In this document: positions 23,006 to 35,103 of the stretch, piece after piece | Numbering within the stretch: the stretch's first letter is position 1 | Layout: each line of letters starts with the position of its first letter | Source of the DNA: Orychophragmus violaceus | Taxonomy: Eukaryota > Streptophyta > Magnoliopsida > Brassicales > Brassicaceae | DNA: 64,000 bases | Reading direction: 5' to 3' | Assembly (NCBI GenBank): GCA_030180135.1 | Contig: CM058239.1 | Coordinates: forward strand, 73,911,823-73,975,822 | Translations under genes and position numbers: made by a program | Notes under the pieces: generated by a model | What the model was told of the DNA's origin: nothing | What the model saw: the letters and a program-made list of their open reading frames with translations, nothing else | Database searches by the model: none

Positions 23006-23744
23006 CGCAAGAGGTATCTGACTCGGGCTCAGAAGACACACGCTTGCCATGATTCAAAATCTGGACAACTTTGTCTTCACCCTTGTCAGCAGTAAACCTA
23101 CCCTTCTCATTCATGAGATTGTACAGGGTACTCTTCACGTTTGGCTCAACTGTCTTGAGCATATCATGCAGTTCAGTCAGCGTCTTCGTTAAGCCTTTCT
23201 TGATATAGTTCCTTCTGAACTTATCATAGCTTGACGGCAGTGACTGCAGAATGATCTCAGTTGCCAACTCTTGGCTAACTGGATAATCCAGTTTCCTCAG
23301 GTTATCAATGTAACCCATCATTTTACTGACATGAGGACTCACTGGATTATCATTTGGTAGCTTGCAGCCAGTGAGAGACTTAACCAACCGGTATCTCTCC
23401 ACTCTTATCTGCTCCTGAAATTTCAATTTCAGGCTGCTGATCATCTCTATTGGCGACTCCATGTTCTCATATTGCTTCCGCAAGTCTGAGTCCATGGTAG
23501 CCAATATCAGACCACGCACATCTACCGCATCATTATAATGCTTATTCCAAGCATCATATACTGCATGTGAAGCATTGGACCCGATCCTCACGGGGAGAGC
23601 TCTCTCAAGGACATAGTCCTTTCTCTCCTGTCTGAGGACTAGCCTCAGGTTCCGCGACCAAGTCAAGAAATTTGATCCGTTCAGCTTGTCCATCTTAAGG
23701 ACAGACCGGATCGAGAAAGTGTTTTGATTGTTTGTGCTAGTAAT
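23006..23744 (-). pseudogene. Outer Copia gag, N-terminal part, start codon lost
   Basis: The frame is homologous to the inner gag (SNFLTWSRNLRLVLRQE, VSPHVSKMMGYIDNLRKLD, ATEIILQSLPSSYDKF), with clearly lower identity than the flanking leader. At 23742-23744 the codon aligned with the inner ATG reads ATT, and the first in-frame ATG is 17 codons later at 23693. The frame is otherwise open up to the inner insertion. Before that insertion it continued into 15285-15009. Gag would form the particle; here it is at best N-terminally shortened. Confidence 0.8.
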
Positions 23745-25455
23745 AACTGAAAATTAAGATAAAAGGATTTTAGTTAATATGTTCAATATGATTAATCTCG
23801 CATTAAATTTAATATGATTAATCACGCATTATATTCAATAACATAAGTTACCCTCAATAGAATATAATGATTCCAAGATCCACATATAACTAAGATCAAA
23901 GTGGGCCACTGGCCGTCACCCAACCTTAGCTTATATCGGTAAGCCCTATATCGGCTAATTATATTCGTGATATAACTCTTGGTTGTGAATCTGGGCCCGA
24001 GGCCCAATCCACTCTGATGTCTCAAGGCCCGGGACTCCCGATGGCCCAGTCAAGAAAACCAGACTATACAGTCATGTAATCATTAATGTCTGGGACTCCC
24101 AATGACATTTATGAATCACAAACCGTCTTACCCACGCAAAAGCAGACACCCTCACACTGTAAAGCCATGAATACAATTGAATGGGCTTTGACAGCTGACA
24201 TAGAATGGACAAGACATCCAACGCTTGATATTATTTGAGGTTTGTAGGTTTATTAAAATTTTATTCCCAAAATAGAAGATTACTATTTCGGAAACTTTCT
24301 ATTTTTGGAAACCTACTATTTTAGGAAACTTTCTAAAATTGGAAACTTTCTAAAACCGGAAACTTTCTAACTTTAGAAATTTCTTAAAAAATCCAAAACC
24401 CGCAAATCCAGAAACTTCTATTTTAAGAAACTTTCTAATTTTGAATTTCGGAAACTTTAATTTAAAATCGACTTTATAATTTTATAAAATTAATTTTAAA
24501 TTGATCTGAAGAAAGACTCAAATAATTGGCCCAATTGTTTTAACTTCTTGGCCCGAGGCCCAAGAATTGGTCCATGTCCAAGACATGACCCAATTGTCCA
24601 ATTATTTGACATAACCGGTCTGGTTCATTAAAACTGGTCTAACCAAGTTTTAATTACTACGATGACCACAATTGTCAACCGGTTATTTACTAAACCGGAA
24701 TTTCTCAATTTATTTGGTCCAACCAAATCAAATTAGAAATTCTTGGTTTAGGCACTAAATCCAATATTTCTTTCGACATTGGATTTCTTATCCCGGCTTA
24801 ACCAGATTTAATAAAATTATTAAAATCTGTTTATTAAACCAGAACGAATCAATTTTAATTAAAATTTTAAACCAAGCCTTGAACCGAACCGAATTGGTCA
24901 CGAACCAAAACGAGTTGGTCGTGACCTAGTTTCCTTCCCAAGAAACTATCGTCCAGCCGCTCAGCCGCGAGCCAATCGATCCGAGATCGAGGCGATGTTC
25001 AGCTGCGGTCGGGACGATCCATCGGGACGTTCGGGACGGGACGATGCTTGGCCGAGACGCGACGATCGGGACGAGCCGGACGAGATCACGGACGCGATCG
25101 CCAAGCGATCGTGATCGATCTTTCTCGCACGTCAAGCAAGCATCGGGACAGTCGGACGAGATGCGATCGGGACGATCGATCGGCCCATCTCTCGCGATCA
25201 TACGCGATCCATCCGACCATCCGACCCAAACCGGCCATCTCTCGGCCGTGATAACCAACCGGCCAAGCCGGTCGATCTCTCCTTGGCCGATCGCAAGAAC
25301 ACGAGTCATATAGCTCGGTTTTGCGATTCATGTGTTTGTTCAGGATTCAAATCAGTTTCTTAAGTGTTTTTCTTATCAGTAATTGATTCAAAACACTTCT
25401 AAACAGATTAAACAACCTAAACATGAATCTAAAACAAGAAATCCTAAGAACCAAT
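23745..25455 (-). other. Long untranslated leader of the outer Copia
   Basis: 1.7 kb, nearly the same sequence as the inner leader, including the GGAAACTTTCTAAAA-like array (about 24290-24440) and a GC-rich CGATCGGGACG block (about 24950-25290). In the first 400 bp next to gag only a few percent of bases differ. That is far less than the difference between the two gag proteins. Confidence 0.8.
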
Positions 25456-25468
25456 GGCTCTGATACCA
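25456..25468 (-). other. Primer-binding site of the outer Copia
   Basis: TGGTATCAGAGCC on the minus strand, one base from the LTR start at 25470. Confidence 0.9.
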
Positions 25469-25756
25469 CTGTAGGAATTGTTTAGTTGATCCTGATGTAA
25501 TTCACAGATTCATATCAACCTAAACATACAGATCTAGGTTCTCTTGAATAGAAACAATATCAGATCTCACCTTATACCTGTTTATGCAGCGGAAAGAGAA
25601 GGTATGTTTGAGATCAGCAAAGCCACCAAGTGATAGCTTCTCCAGAGGTTCACACACGCACACCAAGCAGGAAGAGGCTGCTAGACCAGGGTGAGGAAGT
25701 CGCAGAGAGGAGAGAGGGTGGCGCAGGGAGGCTTAGTCTTTTAGGGTTTCAGACTT

Positions 25757-25776
25757 AAGCTTTATTTATAAAGCTT
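25757..25776 (-). promoter_or_regulatory. TATA box in the outer Copia LTR
   Basis: Minus strand AAGCTTTATAAATAAAGCTT, a TATA box framed by AAGCTT inverted repeats. It is duplicated at 11321-11340. The position suits a U3 promoter firing leftwards. Confidence 0.5.
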
Positions 25777-25862
25777 ATGTCTGATTCCTTATGGGCTTTT
25801 GGGCCCAAATATTAATCTGATTAAATCCCTTGGATTTAATCAGACCCATTAATCTCTCTCCA

Positions 25863-25895
25863 AGTACAGTAAATGCCTAGCACTTTTACCGTACT
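25863..25895 (-). promoter_or_regulatory. Conserved LTR hairpin, outer Copia
   Basis: Stem AGTACAGTAAA with TTTACCGTACT, one mismatch, with the same TGCCTAGCACT loop as the inner element. Two stem positions differ from the inner element by paired changes. Confidence 0.6.
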
Positions 25896-26112
25896 TCTGC
25901 CTAACCATTCCTGCACATTTTCCTGTTAGCTTAGGCGTGTGACCCATATGGGATCATATAATAAAGGCAATAAGTCCGAGACTTATAGATCATGAGCGGA
26001 CTCTAGCAAGCCATCATGACCCCCAGTATTATATGACTTATGTCTGATCATTGACATACTCTTACTTTCTAGAGACAGTACCGAGATTACTGGACATAAT
26101 TCCAACATTAGC

Positions 26113-26566
26113 TATGACATTGGTCGTTCCCTTTGTTCATATTGCTAAGAGTTAGTATTGACCAGAATAAGGACATAGACAGTAACTCGTTCGACTCAAG
26201 CGGTAACTGGGATGTGGTAATGAACTAATTCTTAGCAATGAACACTAGAAATCTAAACCACCCCATCAAGTTGGAAACAGACCCTAATGGACATGGGCGG
26301 TGGTAAGTGGTATTAGTAAGGCATTTCGGAAGATGTTAATCGCATAGTAATGAGGAGAAAGACACTTCAGAGTTTGGTTTGGAATTAAAAGGGGGGGGGG
26401 GAGAGAAGCAATCTTCTTGATTTGATGGAAAGTTCTTTTCAAGGGAATAAGTTGGTCAAATTGAGTTATGTTATGCAGGTTTCACTGTGTTTCTCTGGCA
26501 ATAAAGAGTTGCAGAGGAGAACTCTTGCATGGAATTCAGGATGAATTCCTGTTAAGGGGAGAGAAT
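26113..26566 (+). mobile_element. Right internal remnant of the gypsy-like element
   Basis: Non-coding tail of the host element after the outer Copia, including a run of G at about 26388-26400. It ends in the polypurine tract AAGGGGAGAGAAT (26554-26566) that primes plus-strand synthesis, immediately before the 3' LTR. Confidence 0.65.
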
Positions 26567-27655
26567 TGTAATGACCATAAATTTGAATTTGGGTTTACCA
26601 AAAATATAGTCCACTAAGTCAATAAAACCATAAGCCCACATTTCCTTTTCTGAAAACCTTATTGTTTTCATCTCTCCTCCTTATAAATAGATGCCTCCAT
26701 ACATGAGAAAAAAGGAAAAACAGAGACTTCGGCGAAGCCCTGCTCATGTCCCGTCGCAGTCACCACCTTATGAGCCCAGATCTAATGTTCCCTTAACGTC
26801 TAAAGTCAAAGGTAACCTCGTAAGCCCAGTTTCCGATATGTTTTCCTTAAGCCGAGCACTAAAACCTCCATAACTTTCTAACCGTGAGGAATATCGCAAA
26901 TCCGAGGCCACCATCACGCTCAGCTCATCGAGGCAACGTCCTACCCGCCAACCGCGCCTCGAGAAGTTTCTGCATGCGCTCGCACGCGCAAGTTGAAGTA
27001 CGGCGCGTGAGATCCACGCGCGTCCAGGCTCCACACGCACCGCCCCCGTCCACCGCCTCTGCAGCCATCGTCGGAGCCGCCATCTGTCGTCCGCTACCAG
27101 AGCACCGCCAGAGCATTGCCGTCCGCCGCTGTCACCAAGTCGACTCGCCGGTGACTGAGTCAACTCGGTCCAGTTTGGTTTGACCCGGTTTAGTCTGGTT
27201 TAATACAATTTCCGGTTTAAATCAATTCCGTTTTGTTTTAGTTCGGTTTAAATCGGTTTAGGTTGTTTGGGCTGGTTATTGCAATTGAGTATGAGTTGAC
27301 CTTGACCGTTGACTTTTCAATCAACATTTTTAATGGATCATAACTACCTCGTCCCTTATCCGATTTAGTTCGGTTTAGTTGAGTGGCATAAGCCAAAATC
27401 ACAGGTTCGTTGAATCCACCCTTACTGGGTAATTGTGTTTGAATAAAATACTAAGTCCTTTTCCCTTTTCTCGCTCTTTTTCTCCCTCGCAGGTCCAGAT
27501 GCAGGATGATCGGTATGTTGGTATACGTTAGTGAATTTGAACTTAAGGGAGCGTGCAGACTCTTAAAACCATGGAAACACATTTCAGTTAACCATTTTGG
27601 TTCAAGGGATGCCCTAACGTCGTCGTTTCTGGTTACGCGGAAACATATCGTTACA
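26567..27655 (+). mobile_element. 3' LTR of the host gypsy-like element
   Basis: 1,089 bp beginning TGTAATGACC and ending CGTTACA, so TGTAA/TTACA are terminal inverted repeats. It follows a polypurine tract, fixing plus-strand orientation. A TATA-like TATAAATAG lies at about 26682. The part at about 26880-27180 is GC-rich. Compared with the 5' LTR remnant it has lost about 0.55 kb near 27370. The Met-type primer site and TGTAATGACC start fit Ty3/gypsy chromoviruses, but no pol motif remains to prove this. Confidence 0.75.
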
Positions 27656-27880
27656 TAAAGTCAAGTGAGTAAACAGATCAAGGGGGGCTGCCAGACAAAA
27701 ATGAACATGGGAGATAATTTTACTTTTAGATTTTGTAACATGCTATAACTTTATTTTAACAACTAAAATAATTTAGCTATTTTTTATTTTCTCAGCTAAA
27801 ATGATTTTTGACTTATGCATTTATTTTCCTGAAATACAACCGTCAATTCTTTCTAGTTCGTTTTCAAAATATATTTATAC

Positions 27881-27927
<47 letters not shown>

Positions 27928-28526
27928 CACGGCTCATCTGCAATATGAGGACATAAAGTTATGAATATCGATCTTTCAATTTTATGTAAATTTTCATATA
28001 AAATTTATATTATATATTTTAATTTTAATATTAACCAAAATAATGCTAATTTTCTGTTTATTTGTTTCTGTTTACTAAAATAAAATAAAAATAATACAAG
28101 TCATTATATAAAACCATATTACCTGTAAAATATATCTAGTATATAATATTGAAAATTTAAATAACAAATATATATTTGTTAAATAATCTGATTTTTTAAA
28201 TTTTTATTACTGGGATTATGCATATCTCCAAAATAAAATAAAATAATTATTTAAATCAATATAATAAATAATAAAATTTAAATCTAAACTAAAGTTAACA
28301 TAATAAAAACTCAATTTCATTAGTGTAAGTAGTTAATCAATCAATTTGAATATAATGAGAGTTTAAATCATTCTCAATTAATATTTTCAATTAATATAAA
28401 CATATTTAGTTGAGAAAAATACAAAAATTAAAAGATACAGAGCTTAAAGAAAGGGAAGATTAAAATATATGTGGCAAAATCTTTAGTTTTAACTTTTCTA
28501 CTCTCTTTTGTGATTATTACTACTGT
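27656..28526. other. AT-rich spacer
   Basis: No gene or terminal repeat seen. Mostly A and T, with an (AT)n run inside. Confidence 0.5.
27885..27924. repeat. (AT)n microsatellite
   Basis: About 20 dinucleotide units. Confidence 0.95.
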
Positions 28527-28544
28527 TTATTATAAGGGCTAGTT

Positions 28545-29815
28545 TCAAAAGTAGACCCTAAATCTTGGCTAAAAGCAAAGTAGACAACAAATTGTGGTCT
28601 TTCTATTTTTGCTATTTATTTCTGATGTTGACCTCATATATAATAGTTATTTACGAAGTAGATTTCTCGGCACAAATTGTGGTCTTTCTATTTTTACTAT
28701 TTATTACTAATATTGACCTCATATATAATAGTTATTTACGAAGTAGACTTCTCCGAGAAGTTTACTAATAATTTTGAGGCATGCACAACAAATTTTGAAG
28801 CTATAAATGCTTCAACCATCTAAAATTAACCTTCTAAAGCTTATTAATTGTTTCACAATTTTCATATTCCTCTAAATCCTGTCTATTTTCATCCCAAAAA
28901 CTCTCTAATTTAGTCTTATAATTTTTGATCCCTTGGATCTTGACACTTTTCGGTGTTTTTTTTGCATTCGCAACAGCTGTGTTTCGTTATTAGTGGTTGG
29001 ACTTGAAGTTATGGGCGGTTGAAGAAGGTAAAAAATTTCTCCGTTTAGTTTTTTTTCGATTTTTATATCTGAAGAGAAGTTTACTGGTTAATGTGTGGTC
29101 GAGTTTTGCAATTGACTTTTAAAAAAAAATTTGTCAGTAGACTTCTTTTCTAGTATCACAAAGTCTACTGCTTCCCTTTAAAAAAATAGTGTATTAGACT
29201 TCTCGAAGTAGTCTCTAGTCCATTTAGGGTCAAGTTTTGTATTTGACTTGGTCAAAATATTTTTTCGTGAAATTTGACTCAGTCAAAGGGGTCTAGTTTT
29301 CTATTTGACCAATCTTTGACTTTGAAGGTAGACTTCTTCACGAAGTATACTATAGTTTATTTCACGGTTGACCTCCCGTTGGAGGTTGACCAATGTAGTA
29401 GACTTCGTTACTCTCCCCGAAGTCTACAATTAATTTTGAATTTTTTCGGTTGACTCCAAAACTAGACCCAAGTAGATTTCTGAGGGAAGTTTATTCGGGT
29501 CGACTTTGCATAAAATCTAATTTTTGAATTTTCAATTGCAAAACTAGACATTTTTGTAGTAGACTGCCCATGAAGTCTACTTGTTCCGACGAAGTTTACT
29601 CCAAAAAAGTCAAAGTTTGGTCAAATGCAAAACTAGACCCTTCAGTTTTTACAGACTTCAATACGAAGGATTTGATTTAATTCAAAACCTAGAGCCCTAG
29701 CAGACTTCCGAACAAATCTCCATTGTAGATTTGTTCACGAAGTCTACTAGAATAAGTAGACTTCTCCGAGAAGTCTACTCCTAACACATCATGCTGACAT
29801 CATTTTGACGCCACT
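28545..29815. repeat. AGTAGACTTC motif cluster, left arm of the MULE
   Basis: More than a dozen occurrences of GTAGACTTC or its complement GAAGTCTAC, many as back-to-back palindromes such as TAGACTTCTCCGAGAAGTCT (about 28743 and 29758). Spacing is irregular, so this is not a simple tandem array. Confidence 0.8.
28587..28756. repeat. 85-bp tandem duplication near the MULE left end
   Basis: Two copies begin ACAAATTGTGGTCTTTC at 28587 and 28672, with few differences. Confidence 0.85.
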
Positions 29816-30137
29816 AATTTATTAAAAAGTTTTTTTATACAATATATAATAAATTTAGAATTTTTTTTAATGTTCTCCTCAGGTAATATACTTGCTTGTA
29901 AAAGGTTTGATATCTTTATTCTATATAAATATTTATAGATCTTTATTTTAGTGAAATTAACTTATCTGTGGTAGATTTTATGGAGAAGTTTACTATTTTA
30001 TTTAATTTGTTTTGCAAATGAAATTTAGTGCATAATTTTTGATGATTTTTTTGATTTTCAATATTTTAATTATTTTTAGGTATTATTGGTATTTATGTAT
30101 AAATTTCACAAGATTATATGTTTTGGTTAGCTTAAAA

Positions 30138-31025
30138 CACTACAAGAAAACAACGTTTTTGCGACTGCACTTTTGGTCGCAAAATAGTCGTTAAACATGG
30201 TTTTACGACTAAATTATGACTAAATATGGTAGTTGTAAATCTATAGTCGCTAAATTGCATAGTCGTAAAAATCGTTGGCAAGTTACGACTACATTTATGA
30301 CTAACAGCAGTAGTAATATCTTAGACGTAGCGTAATCACAGTATATAGGGACTAACTTCCGACTACACATCGACAACTGTGCGACTAAAGAGGATGTCAA
30401 GATGCAGTCGGAGAAATTTAGTCATCAAATAGTCGCTAAACTAGGTAACCTATGGGCGACTAATATGTGATTGTATAATAGTCACAAAGTATTCGTAACA
30501 ATTGGCCACTATGTCGCGACTGTGTAACGACCATATTAACGACTATCCAATGAAGATCGGAACACCCAAATACGATTATGGTACTGATTCGGCCACTACT
30601 TGTTAACTATTACGTGATTGTCGAACATAGTCACAACGTAGTCGTAATATAAGGTTACTATTTGGCGAATATTTGTTGACTAAGTTACCGATGATATGAC
30701 GACTAACAGGAACATCAATATATGATTATGGTCAACATTTTGCTATTAATTAGCGACTATGGTATGAAAAATTTAACCACTACGCAGCGTTTAATCGGAA
30801 CAGTCAGATTCGATTATGGTAATGATAGTGTCACTACATGCCGACTACTGTCTGGCTGTCTTATATAGTCACAACCTAGTCGTAATATATGTGACTATTT
30901 GGCGAGGGTTTAATGACTAATTAACGATCATTTATCGACTATTCCGAAATTTAAAATACGCTGATGGAAATATGTTGTGGCTACTTTGTGTGTGTAGTGC
31001 GAATAATTGACGACTGTTTGTTGAC
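30138..31025. repeat. CACTA left sub-terminal repeat region
   Basis: Roughly 0.9 kb in which AGTCGC, TAGTCG, GCGACTA and CGACTAC words recur every 15-30 bp in both orientations. Confidence 0.85.
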
Positions 31026-33767
31026 TTTTCTTTGTAAAAATAAAAATTTGGATTAATTCAATTTACGATTTGGTAATTGGTGTACCGTTATTTGAATGGT
31101 AAAAGAAATGTAAAAGACATTTGCTTCAAAATAACATTGATAACTTATAATACTTATGTGCAGCATATAGACAAACGATCTACATACGCAAACTCTAGCA
31201 TTAAGGAGTTGATACAAACATATATCCTCGAAAAAATCTTATCAACGCTCACAAAATCGAAATTAACAAACATATAGAGTAGTTAAACAGAGACATCAAA
31301 CTAAATTGCTTGCTACTATAAAATTAACAACCTAATCATCAAACTATAACTCATCAAACACTCATTAAAAACACAACAACCAACTTATCCAGGATGTGGA
31401 GACCATATTGAAGCTGAAAGAGGAATATATGTGGAGACCATATTGAAGCTACAACATGTAGAGCCAAAATTTATTGTTCCACCACAAGCAAACCACAAGA
31501 AAATCATAAGCAAACCAACAATCAGACCCAAGAGCAATCCCGTTTTAAAAGCAAAGAAAAGCAGAAGCAAACTAGACGGTTTAACACACACCCTAACGTC
31601 ATATCTTACTTGTAGATGTATACCTCATATAACCGAGATTGAGATATTCTAAGAAGAGTTTGAGATGATTTCTGCCAAAGTTAGCGATGCATTTGAGAGC
31701 CTCGAATAAGAGATTGAAAGAAGACATACCATTTTGAGATGGGTGGGCATAGAAGAGGATTTGGAGCGACATTAGCGAGATGATTCAAAGGAGATTCAGA
31801 AAAGGGGAAGAACATAATAAAATCAAGGTTTGTCGTAATTGAGGAATTCTCAACACTTTGTCGAAAATTATTTGGTTTAGGTGGGTAATTGAATTGTTTT
31901 GGGCTATCAAATTGGATTTTGGTTTCCCGGATTTTTTTTGGCAAATATTTTGAAAATTTATCCACCTGTAGGCGTAACTTACTCATCATATATTCCTTTT
32001 TATTGTCATAATTTATAAATTTATTCTTATCTTTTTTTGGTCATGATCTAATATACTTATCTATTATAAAAGAGTCTTGTGGGTTTTGAAACTTTAAAAT
32101 TTTAATAGCACACATAAAAATTAGGAAATAGTTTTGGGACTTGAATGTTAAAGCAAAGATGAAATTTTATATTTTGAAGTTTTAAGGTTTCTTTGGTTTG
32201 GAGAAGATTCTGACAACAAGGCATTATGGTAATGTCCCCATATATGTTTCATACCAAATGCAATTTCATGGTACTAAGGAAAGGGAAATATATATGTGTG
32301 TTGTTTTGATGTTTAACGTTACATTAGATATATATACAACAAGTAGGATCTGTAGGATATATCCCATAAAAGATTATCGTAGGATATTTTCTAGTTACGA
32401 TAACATGAGAATATATAATCCTACACAATCTATTCTCTAAACATAGCATTTCCGAATTACCATAATCAAACATATATAGCGAGATGAAGTGGTTGGTTTG
32501 CAATATCGGTTGTGATGAACATTTAATATTCTTCTTGTCTTCTTTCATTTAGGGTTTAGAATTTAAGTTTTAGTATTTAGGGTTTATGGTATAATGTTTG
32601 GGTTTTGGGTTTAGGGCATCAGATTTAATATTTATTATTTAGGGTTTAATTCTTGGGATTAGGGTTTAGGGTTTGGTTTAGTATTTATAGTTCAGGGTAT
32701 AAGGTCATTTGCATTATAGTCCTTGATATTGACAAAAACTATTAATAATTATAAATCTTCACACAAACACATATAAAACATACATACCATACTTTACACA
32801 ACACACAATATTACAATATTACATAATAAAGATAATATAAATTATATATATAATAAAACACACACACATAAACACAAATTTTACAACGTTACATATAAAA
32901 TACCAATTTACTTAATCATTATTTCCATAATGCTCTCATATATGCTCAATCAACGCATTCTGTAGTGATAAGATATTACTAACAAATTTAGAATCTGTCA
33001 ATGATAAGATAAGGACCAAATAAGAAATAAAGAAGTTTCAAGGTTTTGAATAACAAAACCTCAAATTTAATGTTTCATTATTCAAAACTTCAAAATTTAA
33101 GGACTGGAGGGTTGGTTGGAGATGCCCTTTAGTGTTTAATATTTAGGGTTTAGGGTTTAATATTTAGGGTTTAGGGCTACTCCTTCTGTGTTAGTCAAAT
33201 TGTCCGATATGTGTTAAATAGTATAATTAATAACCAAGTTTACTTTAACGTTCTTAATATTAAGTGTTACCTTTCGACTGCAATAACGCTGAATCGGTAA
33301 ACAAAAGACTAGATAATTATGTTTACAGGAAAACATCAATGTGAAATTGGCAAAACATACATATATACGACATGACCGATTACAACGAAATTGGTAGAAG
33401 TTGTTTGCTATCATTTTGTATAAGAAAGCAGTATGCATAATCCATAAATATTGGTCTCAAAGAGCGTTTTCCAATGGCCACTCAGAGCACCACAAGTCGT
33501 ATTTAGAACATCCGCTGATGCGCACACGATCAGTGTCGTTTTAGTTACTTTTCTATGTGAACCAGTCATGAAGCAATCTTTCCCATGCACCATGGTCGAG
33601 ACGAGGTAGTATTCTTCGCAGTTGCGTTGCGTGCTCACGAGTAAATTAATATCTACCAAAGTGTTCAATATCTCTGTCTTCCCTGAAGGATTTCCGTATG
33701 ATACCATACATATACTTGCTTAAGATGCATCCATCTTTTTCAGAAACTTTATGCGTGCGAGTCATTC
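31026..33767. other. CACTA interior without a recognised gene
   Basis: AT-rich. The short open frames have no family I recognise. Degenerate TTTAGGGTTT telomere-like words occur at about 32550-32700 and 33125-33180. No transposase motif was seen. Confidence 0.4.
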
Positions 33768-34072
33768 ATCTCTTTTGTTATCAAAGAAGAAATCTGAGAT
33801 TCCTTTGAGTAGGATAGCTGATGTGCTGCCTGCGTCGTAGCAGCTTTCATTGAATTTTCTCCAGTCAAACCCCGGAGCCCAAACATAGTATTCCATCTCT
33901 GTTAGATTAACATATTTGAAGAACTCTTGTGCTTCCGTCATCTCCTTCAATGCTTTGCAAGCTATCTTCGAATGACGGAGATCTTGCATGTTCCGTCTGC
34001 AACAGGGGTGAGTATCTTCGTTATCACATCATCCGACAATGCTAGAATGTTGAATGGGATGATTGCTTTCCG
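33768..34072 (-). pseudogene. F-box protein fragment (At1g67623-like), frameshifted
   Basis: Reading leftwards, the first part encodes an F-box-like start (ILALSDDVITKILTPVA). After a +1 frameshift near 33990 the sequence continues as DLRHSKIACKALKEM, QEFFKYVNLTEMEYY and SCYDAGSTSAILLKGISDFF. This recalls the small Arabidopsis F-box family with HCP/Sel1-like repeats, whose members may act as substrate adaptors of SCF ubiquitin ligases. The assignment is from memory of family patterns and not from a search. The repeat region and C-terminus are missing, so this is a broken copy carried by the CACTA element. Confidence 0.5.
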
Positions 34073-34199
34073 TTTTTTTTGTTACGGAATGGGTTTCGTA
34101 GTAAGGCTGGTCGTATCGACACCAGTACACATAAGCCATAGGCATATTGTTGTAATTTGTGTTAACGAAGCAGCTAAATTTTATTTGTTTTGAATCAGT

Positions 34200-35100
34200 G
34201 TCTTCAAGATCTTAATAATAGGTGTTAATTAATCCCTAATTTGGTTGAATAAGTTTCCTATTCTTTATAACCTTACATAAAGACACAACCATTCATTTTT
34301 CCCCACACAAATAATTAATTAAATAATGAACCGAAAACTATACTTAACTTAAATAACCTAGATTATCGTGTATTTGGCAGTTCCCTAGATGATCAACTAT
34401 TCACTAATATCGGTTGTGTTTGTGCAGAAAGGTGAATGTAGAACTTATACGTTAAGTAGTAATTATTAACATACTTTATGTCAAATCTTGTTAACAAAGA
34501 CATTATGTCATGCAAGATCTTTTTTTGCAAAAATGTTAATATTCATTAAAATGAAAGTTAAGGATATCAAAATTTATGTGAATAAATATTTTTTGTAATA
34601 TTTTAGTGCATGTTTTATAGTTATTTGAAAGTTATATGATAAAATTTAATTATTATTAATAGTATGGACTTTAATGCAAAACTTTAAATCTGTGAAACCT
34701 CAAATTTGAGGTTTATTAGACCTCGAAAATGAGGTCTCGTTTGGAGATGCTCTCCCATGGCAGAAAGAAAGGAAAAACATGACATCAATACAAATATGAA
34801 TTCAAGGAATGAGATTCCAAAGCTTCAGATTAATGAAGCCAAGGATCAATGATGTTATTGGTGTCGCACGATGTGATGCAAGATTTATTTACATGAACCC
34901 TAAAATCTTTAAACATCAAATTCATGAGTTACAAGTGTGAGGGAAAATGTCACACATTGATTCTTTAATATGCCATGTGTAACACATTAGTTCATGACTA
35001 AGCCATTAAGTGACACTAATAAATCATTTTGTGTACGGGGAATCGAACATATATTTACATTAATCGATAACATTTAATAATGTACAAGTAATCTTATTAA
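34200..35100. other. CACTA interior, non-coding
   Basis: No gene seen. A short inverted pair CCTCAAATTTGAGG and AGACCTCGAAAATGAGGTCT lies at about 34700-34735. Confidence 0.4.
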
Positions 35101-35103
35101 GGC

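Larger units (their letters stand above)
11034..26107 (-). mobile_element. Outer Copia element, non-autonomous, with nested insertion
   Basis: Bounded by 638-bp LTRs (11034-11671 and 25470-26107) that differ at one base by eye (AACTG versus AATTG near the left edge). The flanking TSD is TTAGC. A primer-binding site lies beside the right LTR and a polypurine tract beside the left, so transcription runs right to left. Removing the inner element leaves about 7.35 kb, a normal Copia length. The LTRs are young but pol is ruined (12541-15008) and the gag start codon is lost. It most likely moved with proteins from a relative such as the element inserted in it. Confidence 0.92.
25470..26107 (-). repeat. 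5' LTR of the outer Copia
   Basis: 638 bp, with a single difference from 11034-11671 seen by eye. It ends AATTCCAACA and is followed by the TSD TTAGC. Confidence 0.94.

Noticed and set aside
28565..28768. Hydrophobic 67-codon frame near the MULE left end
   Set aside because: Produced by an 85-bp tandem duplication; no gene features.
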